Source of the DNA: CAWFPR01 sp963817635
GTDB lineage: Bacteria > Acidobacteriota > Vicinamibacteria > Vicinamibacterales > 2-12-FULL-66-21
DNA length: 64,000 nt
Assembly (NCBI GenBank): GCA_963817635.1
Contig: CAWFPR010000005.1
Location: 763,516-827,515, forward strand
Direction: 5' to 3'
The position numbers and the translations under genes were made by a program. The notes beneath the pieces were generated by a model. It ran no database searches, was not told the DNA's origin, and was given only the letters and a program-made list of their open reading frames with translations. This document shows, piece after piece, positions 43,201 through 51,756 of this stretch. Every line of letters starts with the position of its first letter. Within the stretch, counting starts at the first letter, position 1.

Positions 43201-45552
43201 CAGCAGAACGCCGAACACTTCGCCGTCAACCTGACGTCGGACCGCGTCCGCACGGCGGTGTCGTTTCTCGAGGGCGTGCGAAACGGGCAGGAGCTCGGGG
43301 CGTTGCTGGGATATCAGTTCGAGCGCGCGCTGCACGATCTGTACGTCATCGACGGGCAGGCGCTGGCGCAGTTCATCCTCGCGTTCCGGAAGCAGTATCC
43401 GCTCGTCGCCGACAAGGTGACGCCCGACGCCGCCGGCGAAGCGATCGATCTCAAGGAAGCCTACCAGGTGGTGGACGGGTACGCGCTGCTCCAGGCGGTC
43501 TTCTTCTCGGACCCGCCGCTGGCCTACCCATATGGCGTCGAAGGGCTGCCTGCCGATCCCGCCGATGGGGCGCGCCAGGCGCTCGTCGCCGAGGTGGACA
43601 AGCTGCGGGTCACGCTGGACGCCATCGCCGACCTGTCGCTTGCCGAGGGGGTGTTCCAGGTCACGCAGGGCAACCACGAACGCGCGGGAGCCATGCTCAA
43701 GGCGATGTCCGAAGGGCACGCCCCGCCGGAGCCGGAGATCATCAACACGCCGCGCGGCGGCGCGGTCGTCAACCACCGGATCGTGGTCCATCTCGAAACC
43801 GGAGGTGTCGCCAGTCCGTGGGGCGGCCCGGCGACACCGAAGTCTCGCGCGGTCCCGGGGTTGAACAAGTGGCTCGGCGATCGCCTGGGCCCACCGGCGT
43901 CCCTGCGGTTCAACGTGACGTACGACCTCGACGCAGTGACGCTGCCGGTCACGGCGGCCGATCTGCAGCTCCAGCCGATCGACCTCGCACTGCTCGTCGG
44001 CGACGAAGTCGGCGCGATGGAAGGCACGCGTCAGATCAACGATACGACCGAACTCGAGGTACGCATCGACCACGCCTACCGGAAGGCGCGGAAAGCTGCC
44101 GACCCGGATTTCGATCCGTCGGGCCGCACCACGATCCTGTTCCTGAATCGCGACGGATTTCCGGACGACGCGCGGGCTTTTTTCGAACTGCTGCCGCTGC
44201 TGCGGAGCCTGCGCAACATCGTGACGAATTGTCGTGCCCTGGGCGCGAGCGATTACCTGCTGGCCTCGGAGCAGAACACCGACCCTGCGACGGCTGGCAA
44301 CGTGAAAGGCTGGGACCTCCAGGAGATGGAAGCGACGCTCGATACGGCAGGCGACGGCCTGCAATCGGCGATCGACGCGCTGCAGACAGTGCTGGACGGC
44401 GTCCCGGACGGTGCGTTGAACGAAGATCCCGGGACCGTGCCGGATCTGAGCGGTGTGGACTACGACGCGCTGATCGACGCGCTCGTCCGGCTGTCCGGAT
44501 TCGGCGCGACCGGCGCCTTTCCGAAGTTCCCGTTCCTTCCTGCACTCGGGCCGGGCGCGTCCGACGAGCAGGTGCGCGCGCTGCTGCGGGCGCGACAGGC
44601 GATCATCCAGCAGGGTTTCCTGACGCGCGACCAGGCGGCGTCCCGCCTCGAGCAGGCGCGCGCGCTCGGCACGTTCGCCGATCTGACCGACGAGCAGCGC
44701 AACCGGCTCACGGTCGAAGACACGGCCGCGATCTTCCAGCGTGCGGCAGCCCTGCTCCTTGGCGACGCCTTCCACCTGATTCCGACATTCGCGTTCAGAA
44801 ATCGCCTCGAGCTCGACGCGGCACAGGGGTTTGCCACCGCAACGGTGCCGGACCAGGGGCTGCTGCGCTTCACGCAGGCGCGCCTGGCGGCCGCCTCGGC
44901 CGGCTCGTCGATCCAGGACTGGCGGGGTCTGGCGGTGGACGAGTGGCTTCAGGGCGTCGCCTCGGTCCGGCGGCAGGCGCGCCTGCTCGACCAGCTGCAG
45001 ACCTGGCAGCAGGTGTTCGATCGGGATCCGCTGACCCTCGAGCCGCTGCAGCTCCCGTTCGACGTGAGAGCGCACTGGATTGCGCTGGAGTACCCCGAGG
45101 TGGCGGCCGGGCAGCTCGACGATCCGGACGTGTTCGTGCCCAGCGGAGATTTCCTGTCGATCGTCAGGCATCTTCCCGAAGGGCACGACACGGCGGCCGC
45201 GCAGGCGGGCCTGCTCATCGACGAATGGAACGAAGTGATCCCGAACCGGATCGAGACGACGGGGATTGCCGTGCACTACAACCAGCCGAACACCGAGCCG
45301 CCGCAGTGCGTGCTGGTGGCGGTCAGTCCGGTGATGGCCGGGCACTGGGAGTGGGACGATCTCGTCGAGACGCTGATCGACACGTTCGACCGCGCCAGAC
45401 GCCGGGCGGTCGAGCCGGACTTCCTGCGCCAGACGCCTTACGCACAGTTGCTGCCCGCCGTGCTCAGCACGTTTACGAGCTTCCCGTTCGGCACGATTTC
45501 CACCAATCTGGCCGCGCAGCCCGCGTCGCTGGTGTTCCAGGAAGGGCAGTGA
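40235..45552 (+). CDS. Very large uncharacterised protein with N-terminal coiled coil, one frameshift
   Basis: About 1770 residues if repaired. Residues 1-85 look like a coiled coil (FAQQNRVRTKEQQLAALKRL; ALNAAVARERANLASLTAQL). Conserved-looking blocks include ALWPATIGYFLEELLETD, LPAIRVGKQPYGVLVTSAFN and, at the break, SYRLDAWQGALFSRRLARLN followed by GWLENVRP. At about 43004-43008 the DNA reads gcgTGCACggc where GAYGW is expected, a two-base gain (or net -1); after it the second frame runs cleanly to the stop at 45552. I recall similar sequences only from unannotated bacterial proteins. The C-terminal third is alpha/beta and ends with a phenylalanine-rich patch. No signal peptide. Confidence 0.68.
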
Positions 45553-45559
45553 CACGCCG

Positions 45560-47479
45560 ATGCCGCAGCAAATCGACCCGGCACTGAAACAGCAACTGCT
45601 GAGTGCGACGTTCCGGCCGGCGGTGACGCTCTGGAACCGCCTCGAGGGGCGCGCGAGAAAGGAGGACTTCGACCGCAGCCTTCGCGCCGAGATCCGCGAT
45701 CCGCTCTGGATGCTGACGCGCCAGTGGCAGCTCGGCGAGTTCGCGGGAGAAGACGCGGGATCGGCGGCCAAGGTCCGCGTCCAGGTAGATGCGGCGCGAC
45801 TCGACCGGTTCGCCGTCAAGTCCGGCGGCGAACAGCCGGGTGACAGCGAATGGCAGCCGGCCGTGTCCTACGATCTGACGACTCCGCTCGAAGTGCAGGT
45901 CGAGCGCGAGCCGATCTGGGTCACCACGGCGCCAGCCCGGGCCGAGTATCTTGCGCTGCGCGCTCAAGCGGGGCGCCACTGGATCGGGCTGCTGCGGGAG
46001 GCCGGGCTGTCGTCGTTGAAGCCGATCTTCATCGAGCAGTTCGGGTTCGAGGACGTGCGCGAAGGCACCGGCACGACCGAGGCGGAACAGCTCGAGGCTG
46101 CGCACGTGCACAGCGACCCGCCGGCGTGGCAGGCGCTCACGGCATTGCTCGGACGGCTGCCGGACGGACGCCGGCTGCTGACCGCGATCGCGAGTGGCGA
46201 TTTCGATGCGTTCGTGGACGCTCACCTCGACCCCGGCGTCCGACAGGCCGCCAAGGACCTCGGTCGGGACTTCACGCGGTGGTTCAACCGGCTCTATTCG
46301 CAGCCGGCAACGGCAGCCGAGGACGCGTGGGAACCGCCGTACCTCGAATACCAGTTCGCGGCGTCCGCGCCGGCGGACACGTCAGAAGACACGCGCAGCG
46401 TGCTCGTGGCGGAGCAGTACCATCAGGGCCGTCTCGACTGGTTTGCGTTCGACGTGGACCGCACGGGCGCTCTGGAAGACCTGCCGGACGTCGTGTTCCC
46501 GGGCGGCAACTTCGACGTCCGCAAGCCGGTGGCGTTCGTGCCCACGCAGATCGAATTCAACGGCATGCCGAACGTGCGCTGGTGGGAGTTCGAGGATCGG
46601 CGGACCGACTTCGGCAGCATCAGCGCCAGCACGACCGACGTGCCGCTGCTGCTGCTCGCCGAGTTCGGCCTCGTCTACGGCAACGACTGGTGCGTTGTCC
46701 CCTACAACCTGCCTGTCGGATCGCTCGCCGAGATCAAAGGGCTGATCGTGACGGATGTCTTCGGCGTGCGGACGCTGATCCGCGCCGCCGGGCAGGATCA
46801 GGGCATGGACTGGCAGCAGTGGTCGATGTACGCGTTGAGCGCCCGGGCCGGCCAGGGCGCGGCGGACCGGCGGCTGCTGCTTGCGCCGGCGGTGGCGAAG
46901 GCGCAGGAGGGCGAGCCGCTCGAGAAGATCGTCTTTGCGCGCGACGAGATGACGAACATGGTCTGGGCCGTCGAGGATCGAATTCCTGGCGCGGCTGGCG
47001 CGGGCGCCGACGGCTTCGAGCGTGCGACGGCGCTGTCGGCGTACTTCCGGCAGCGGGTGCCTCCGGGCGGTGCGCCTCCTGAGGCGAGCGACGCGGCAAT
47101 CCGGTACGTGCTCGGCACGAGCGTGCCCGAGAACTGGATCCCCTTCATCGCCACGCACCAGCCGGGATCGCAGCGGCTGATCCGCCTCCAGCGCGCGGCG
47201 ATGCCGCGCCTGACCGACGCCATTCCCGACAGCCGCGTCGAGCCGCGGGGCACGGTACTTCGCGTGGGCCTCGACGGCGTCGAGATCCGGCAGCCGTACT
47301 TCCTGCACGAGGAGGAGGTGCCGCGAGCCGGCGCCATCGTGACGCGGTGTTTTCAGCGGACCCGCTGGTTCGACGGCAAGGTGTTCACCTGGATCGGGCG
47401 CCGCAAGGAAACCGGCCGCGGCGAGGGTGCGAGCGGACTCGAGTTCGACCGCGTGGTACCTGTGCCGCCGCCGGGGTAG
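45560..47479 (+). CDS. Uncharacterised protein, last gene of the 26-47 kb locus
   Basis: 639 residues, uninterrupted, starting 7 bp after the preceding stop. The N-terminal block VTLWNRLEGRARKEDFDRSL and RDPLWMLTRQWQLGEFAGED is strikingly rich in Trp and charged residues and looks like the conserved core. Later blocks are VAEQYHQGRLDWFAFDVDR, NVRWWEFEDRRTDFG and IVFARDEMTNMVWAVEDRIP. There is no signal peptide or membrane helix. I know of no named domain. Its tight spacing indicates cotranscription, and probable complex formation, with the 1770-residue protein. Confidence 0.72.
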   Translation: MPQQIDPALKQQLLSATFRPAVTLWNRLEGRARKEDFDRSLRAEIRDPLWMLTRQWQLGEFAGEDAGSAAKVRVQVDAARLDRFAVKSGGEQPGDSEWQPAVSYDLTTPLEVQVEREPIWVTTAPARAEYLALRAQAGRHWIGLLREAGLSSLKPIFIEQFGFEDVREGTGTTEAEQLEAAHVHSDPPAWQALTALLGRLPDGRRLLTAIASGDFDAFVDAHLDPGVRQAAKDLGRDFTRWFNRLYSQPATAAEDAWEPPYLEYQFAASAPADTSEDTRSVLVAEQYHQGRLDWFAFDVDRTGALEDLPDVVFPGGNFDVRKPVAFVPTQIEFNGMPNVRWWEFEDRRTDFGSISASTTDVPLLLLAEFGLVYGNDWCVVPYNLPVGSLAEIKGLIVTDVFGVRTLIRAAGQDQGMDWQQWSMYALSARAGQGAADRRLLLAPAVAKAQEGEPLEKIVFARDEMTNMVWAVEDRIPGAAGAGADGFERATALSAYFRQRVPPGGAPPEASDAAIRYVLGTSVPENWIPFIATHQPGSQRLIRLQRAAMPRLTDAIPDSRVEPRGTVLRVGLDGVEIRQPYFLHEEEVPRAGAIVTRCFQRTRWFDGKVFTWIGRRKETGRGEGASGLEFDRVVPVPPPG

Positions 47480-47611
47480 ACGATCCATCGCGTCCAGTCC
47501 CAGCCGGATGCCTTGAGTGGCCTGGCAACGCCTGGAGACGATAGCGCGAACTGGTTGATCACGATGCGCGGAAGGCGCAATCCGGCTGAATTACAGCCAG
47601 GAACCGGTGCG

Positions 47612-47643
47612 ATACGTATGAGTGACGTGCTATTATACGTATA
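47612..47643 (+). promoter_or_regulatory. Paired palindromes at the start of a toxin-antitoxin operon
   Basis: ATACGTAT occurs at 47612-47619 and again at 47635-47642, 23 bp apart; the second sits inside the longer palindrome TATACGTATA, which touches the antitoxin ATG. Two turns of helix between identical palindromes is a common arrangement for cooperative repressor binding. TATTAT at 47631-47636 could be the -10 box; transcription would then begin at about the ATG (47643), giving a leaderless message, in line with the absence of a ribosome binding site. Confidence 0.45.
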
Positions 47644-47870
47644 TGCCAAAGCTGACGCTCAGCGTGGACGAAAAGGTGGTTCGGGGCGCTAAGCGCTACG
47701 CGGCCGCTCGAGGCACGTCGGTCTCTCGCCTCGTTGAGCGCTACCTCGATCTGCTGTCGAAGCCGCCCAAGGCCGATGGCCAGACGCCCGTTCTGCGTAT
47801 GCTCCGCGGAGCGGCCCGCAGCGTGCCGGTCGACGCGCACCGTCGGCATCTCAGCCGGAAATACCGGTGA
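47643..47870 (+). CDS. Antitoxin, ribbon-helix-helix type (DUF6364-like)
   Basis: 75 residues. KLTLSVDEKVVRGAKRYAAA is a short beta strand plus helix, and GTSVSRLVERYLDLL the second helix, together a ribbon-helix-helix DNA-binding fold as in DUF6364-type antitoxins. The C-terminal part, about 30 residues, should bind the toxin. I prefer ATG 47643; a GTG at 47622 would add seven residues outside the fold. The stop overlaps the GTG of the PIN toxin (GTGA at 47867). Likely represses its own operon through the ATACGTAT sites. Confidence 0.8.
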   Translation: MPKLTLSVDEKVVRGAKRYAAARGTSVSRLVERYLDLLSKPPKADGQTPVLRMLRGAARSVPVDAHRRHLSRKYR

Positions 47871-48361
47871 GGCGTCTTCTGCTTGATCTGAACGTCTTTC
47901 TCGACGTGATTCTCGATCGTCCGCCCCATGCGGATGTCGCGGCGGCTCTGTGGGCAGCGATCGAACGCGGAGAGGCCCAGGGTTTCGTTCCGGCTCACGG
48001 CGTCACCACGATTTTCTATCTGCTCGAGAAGGCTCGTGACGCAGCGTTCGCCCGCGAGGGCATTGAACGTCTCATCAGCGTCTTCGCGGTCGCTCAGGTC
48101 GACGATAACGTCGTGCGGAGGGCGCTCGCGCTCGCCTGGCCTGACTTCGAGGATGCCGTCTGCGCGGCAGCCGGTGAGGCCAGCGGTTGCGACGCTCTCG
48201 TGACGCGCGACCCAGACGGGTACCCCAATGCACCGTTCCCCGTCATCGATCCGGCGACGGCGCTCAGTTGGATCACGCAGGAATCGGTGCGGGAAGAGAG
48301 TCCGAGGCGCCGGCTCACCGGCCCGCTACCGCACGTAGATCTGCGCCTGCCCGCTGAATGA
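47867..48361 (+). CDS. PIN-domain toxin ribonuclease (VapC-like)
   Basis: 164 residues. RRLLLDLNVFLDVILDRPPH gives the first metal-binding Asp, ARDAAFAREGIERLISVFA the helical middle, and WPDFEDAVCAAAGEASGCDALVTRD the DxxxxA and TRD elements of PIN nucleases. It starts at a GTG overlapping the antitoxin stop. The 3' end overlaps the convergent lipoprotein gene by 36 bp. The last 30 residues are unlike the family and may simply be read-through to the first available stop. Probably cleaves RNA when unbound. Confidence 0.82.
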   Translation: MRRLLLDLNVFLDVILDRPPHADVAAALWAAIERGEAQGFVPAHGVTTIFYLLEKARDAAFAREGIERLISVFAVAQVDDNVVRRALALAWPDFEDAVCAAAGEASGCDALVTRDPDGYPNAPFPVIDPATALSWITQESVREESPRRRLTGPLPHVDLRLPAE

Positions 48362-49357
48362 CGCCGTGGTCGCTGCCCACTCGGGGACGGCTTCCACGCG
48401 GATCCGTCCGGCGTCGAGCATCTGCACCAGGAACAGGCCGACCTGGGTCGTGCCGGGCGGTCCCCCGGGTTCACCCGTGTTGAGCAGCCGGTAGACGATT
48501 GCACCTGTGGCGGGCGTGACGCTCGAGAAGTCGGCCGTGTCCGGCGGCACGCCCCACGCGCCCGTCATCCCCAGCCCACCGATCGACACCCTGAGCCGGT
48601 CCGGGTACCGAACGTCTCTCGCGAACGCGATCTGCTTCGTCCCGCTGCTCATGTCGCCGCCCATCGACATGGCGGGCGGCAGGTCCTCCGCGAACCAGTT
48701 GCCCGACAGCGTGCCGGCCACGTCGTAGTTGATGCGGCCGTCGAGATCGGCGCCTTCCCGTTGCACCTTCGCGTACAGCGACGATCGGATGGGCTCGGTG
48801 AAGTACTTGAGGGGCGCGTCGGTATGCATCGTGTACCCGCCGGTGCCGCCATAGCGCGTGGGGTTCAGAAAGCCAACGGTCAGGCCGTTGTTCACCACGG
48901 CAAAGTCGAACGCGATGCCGTTCGAGGTGCCCACCGCGGCGCCGGCGTCGAGGTGGGTGCCGATGCCGATGCCGGGCGCGAGCGTCAGGTGATCGAAGTA
49001 GTAGGCGTAGGTGCTGTTCACTCGAATGCCGAGCTTGACCTCGCCCGAGCCGTCCGGATGTATGAGGAACTCCACGGTGCCGGCGGCTGGAGCCACGAGG
49101 GGTTCCGGCGAAGACGAGCCGGCCCCGAAGTGATGGTAGAAGTAGATGTGGTCGGTCGGCAGCGTATGGGCCCAGGGGCCCATGTTGCCGAGCGGCACGA
49201 TGTACTGGATGGCCGCCACGTTCACGGGCGACACCGCGAATGACAACGGGATAGCCGCAGCGGCGCTGTCCGGGCTGGTTGGCGACCCGCCGCCGCAGCC
49301 CGCCGGGATCAACAGGCAGCTGAGGACACACGTGTGGACAATCCCGAGGTTTCGCAT
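48326..49357 (-). CDS. Putative lipoprotein with an M23-like beta domain
   Basis: 343 residues. The N-terminus MRNLGIVHTCVLSCLLIPAG followed by Cys is a lipoprotein signal with lipobox IPAGC, so the protein is probably anchored to a membrane facing outward. The middle (HIYFYHHFGAG; VAPAAGTVEFLIHPDG; YYFDHLTLAPGIGIGTHLDA; AVGTSNGIAFDFAV) follows the strand order of M23/LytM peptidases, but the final His of the zinc site (the HLH of active enzymes) is not evident. The C-terminal 130 residues are beta-rich and unrecognised. I infer a non-catalytic M23-like lipoprotein. It stands alone on the minus strand. Confidence 0.62.
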   Translation of the reverse strand: MRNLGIVHTCVLSCLLIPAGCGGGSPTSPDSAAAAIPLSFAVSPVNVAAIQYIVPLGNMGPWAHTLPTDHIYFYHHFGAGSSSPEPLVAPAAGTVEFLIHPDGSGEVKLGIRVNSTYAYYFDHLTLAPGIGIGTHLDAGAAVGTSNGIAFDFAVVNNGLTVGFLNPTRYGGTGGYTMHTDAPLKYFTEPIRSSLYAKVQREGADLDGRINYDVAGTLSGNWFAEDLPPAMSMGGDMSSGTKQIAFARDVRYPDRLRVSIGGLGMTGAWGVPPDTADFSSVTPATGAIVYRLLNTGEPGGPPGTTQVGLFLVQMLDAGRIRVEAVPEWAATTASFSGQAQIYVR

Positions 49358-49431
49358 GTTCACCGGCACCGCCTTCGGTATTACCAATCGGCAATCGCCG
49401 GTTCTTCCACACTCGCTCTTCCCGCTCGGGC

Positions 49432-51187
49432 CTACACCATGGACTTCGGTCCCCGCCCGTGGAGCAGCGGCTCGAACCCGGGCCGGAACGGCGAATACCT
49501 GGGTTCCCACTGCGCGCGGGCGATGAGGTCCTCGTACGTCGCATCGTCCACGAGGCGGCCCAGGCCCGAGTCACGCGCCTCTATAGCCACGGCCTTCGCC
49601 ACGGCACGCGAGACGGCGCGAATGTCCTCCATCGGCGGAAGCATGTAGCCCAGGGCTTCCTGCGCCGGCGTGACCAGGGCGCTGAGCGTGTGGCTGGCCG
49701 CAAGGAACATGGCGTCGGTGACTTTCGGCGCCCTGGCGACGAGCGCCCCGAGGCCCACACCCGGGAACACGTACAGGTTGTTGCACTGCGACGTCACCAG
49801 GACACGGCCGTTCGCGTGGACGTCCGCGAACGGGCTGCCGGTGGCGATGAAGCCCCGTCCACCCGTGGCCTGCGCCATCTGGGTGGGGGTGCACTCGCAA
49901 CTGCTGGTGGGATTCGACAGCGCCAGGATCACCGGCTCCGGCTCGTAGCGGGTGACGGTCTCGAGCACTTCGGCGCCGAACAAGCCGGCCTGTGCGGTCA
50001 CCCCGACGAGGACCGTCGGCTTCGCATTGCGCACGACGTCCATCAGACCGATCTGGCCTGGCGTGGAGAGTGCCCAGCCCGAGACCGCGCCGCGCGGCTG
50101 CGCGAGCGACTGCTGCCACGCCGACAGTCCCGGCGTGTCGTCGCAAATCAGGCCGGGCAGGTCCACGGCGAACACCCGCGCGTGGATCTCGGCATCCGAG
50201 AGTCCCTCGGCCTTGAGCTGCGTCTGGATGTTCCGGGCGATCCCGATGCCGGCCTGGCCCAACCCTGCGATGAGGAAGCGCTGTTCGGCGAAGGCGCTGT
50301 GCTTGATCCGCATCGCGGTGGTCATGGCCGCGAGCGCCACGGCGCCCGTGCCCTGGATGTCATCGTCGAACGAGAGCAGACGATGCCGATACCGCTCGAG
50401 CAGCGTGAACGCCTTGTGCTTGGCGAAGTCTTCCCACTGGACCAGCGCCCCGGGGAAGTTGCGCTGCACGCCAAGCACGAACTTCTCGATGAAGTCCCAG
50501 GTACTCGGTCCCCTCCAGCCGCGGGTGTTTCCAACCCAGATACAGGGGATCGTCCAGGAGGGACTGGTTGTGGGTGCCGACGTCGAGACAGATCGGGAGG
50601 CAGCACGCCGGATGGAGTCCGCCGGCCGCGACATACAGCTTGACCTTGCCGACGGGGATGCCCATCCCATCCGACCCGAGGTCACCAAGCCCGAGAATCC
50701 GCTCGCCATCGGTGACGACGATCAACGAGACGTTTGGCAGGGAGATGCTCTGCAGGATGGGATCGATGCGCCCGATGGTGTCCGGGCTCAGGTATACGCC
50801 CCGGTACTGGCGCGTGATCCTGCTCAACTGCTGGCAGGCCAGGCCGACAGTCGGTGTGTAGACGATCGGGACCATCTCGGTGAGGTTGTTGACGAGCAGA
50901 CGGTAGAACAGCACCTCGTTCCGGTCCATCAACGACTGGAGGTAGATGAACTTCTCCAGGTCATCTGATTTGCGGGCGTAGGCGTCGCGGATGCGGGCCA
51001 CCTGCGTGTCCACGTCCGACGCACCAGACCCCAGAAAGCCATCCAGATCGAGGGCCCGTCGCTCCTCCGGCGTAAACGCGGACGCCTTGTTGAGCAGCGG
51101 GTCGCTCAGGATCTGCTGGCCGCGCAGGTAGACTTCCCAGAATTCCTCGTTGGTGAGCGGGTCGATCTTGATCGAGAAGGTTTTCAT
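49432..51187 (-). CDS. maeA: NAD-dependent malic enzyme, one-base insertion
   Basis: About 584 residues if repaired, of the SfcA/MaeA type that decarboxylates malate to pyruvate with NAD. Catalytic motifs are intact: VPIVYTPTVG with the Tyr, ILGLGDLGSDGMGIPVGKV with the Lys, WEDFA and FDDDIQGT for the metal, and LIAGLGQAGIGIARN for the dinucleotide. The start is ATG 51187 (MKTFSIKID). On the coding strand TAC-C-TGG near 50500 contains an extra base; removing it rejoins EGTEY to WDFIEKF. I use the gene symbol for the enzyme type. This contrasts with the MaeB-like fusion at 3.6-5.8 kb, whose malic residues are replaced. Confidence 0.88.
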
Positions 51188-51474
51188 ACCGCTCCTATGC
51201 TCTGCGCGTGGTCGCAGGGGTGTCAAGACAGCGGTTCCCGGTTGTCAGCGGTTCCGTCAGACCTCCCCGGTAGACGGTTCCTGGTCGGCGCGGGAGCGCC
51301 TTCGACGAACGGCGTGGCCCGGTACAACCCGTGCGGAGATGTCTCCGCTCCGCGTCGCGAGGTCCTGAATGCGGATCCGTTCTTTACCTGTTCGTAGCTC
51401 GAAAGCCACACGGCGATCATTGGCGGCCGCCATAGTGAAGCGACCCGTCGTTCCGCGAGGATGTGAGGACAGCC
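51188..51474. other. Intergenic region between divergent genes
   Basis: 287 bp separating the malic enzyme gene (minus) from a small plus-strand gene. It must contain promoters for both. I find no convincing promoter pair, RNA gene or conserved small frame. GAGGA at 51465-51469 is the likely ribosome binding site of the plus-strand gene. Confidence 0.4.
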
Positions 51475-51756
51475 ATGATTACCGCCGTCGCCACGGATCT
51501 GATCAACCGCGCGAAGCAGGACTACTTCGAGATGCCAGGCCTGCTGCTGACGACCCGTCAGGCCAGCCGCCTGTGGAACATCGACTCGGGTGTGTGCCAC
51601 GACGTGTTGTCAGCGCTGGTGCGGGAGCAGTTCCTGTTCGAAACGTCTGGAGGCGCGTACCTCCGCCGTGACGCGGGACGTTCAGCGGCGCGATTGGACG
51701 AGCACCCGGCACGCCTCGCGTGGCCGGACGTCAGCGGGGACGGCCGCGAAAGGTGA
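51475..51756 (+). CDS. Small winged-helix-like protein
   Basis: 93 residues from ATG 51475, placed five bases after AGGA; a GTG at 51463 would add four residues. The core MPGLLLTTRQASRLWNIDSG and CHDVLSALVREQFLFETSGG has the helix-turn-helix plus wing pattern of small DNA-binding proteins; short proteins of this type are frequent in Acidobacteriota, from memory. No effector domain is present. It converges with the repeat protein gene, overlapping it by 26 bp. Confidence 0.6.
   Translation: MITAVATDLINRAKQDYFEMPGLLLTTRQASRLWNIDSGVCHDVLSALVREQFLFETSGGAYLRRDAGRSAARLDEHPARLAWPDVSGDGRER

Noticed and set aside
42607..45819. Minus-strand frame of 1070 residues opposite the 1770-residue protein
   Set aside because: Arginine-rich mirror sequence; plus-strand fragments join across one frameshift into a coherent protein.
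37000..47479. Contractile injection system or Tc toxin components
   Set aside because: No sheath, tube, baseplate, AAA+ ATPase, YD-repeat or Rhs signatures could be seen; size and clustering alone do not justify the name.
47622..47642. GTG 47622 as antitoxin start
   Set aside because: It adds seven residues outside the ribbon-helix-helix fold and would place the start between the two palindromes; ATG 47643 fits better, though not proven.
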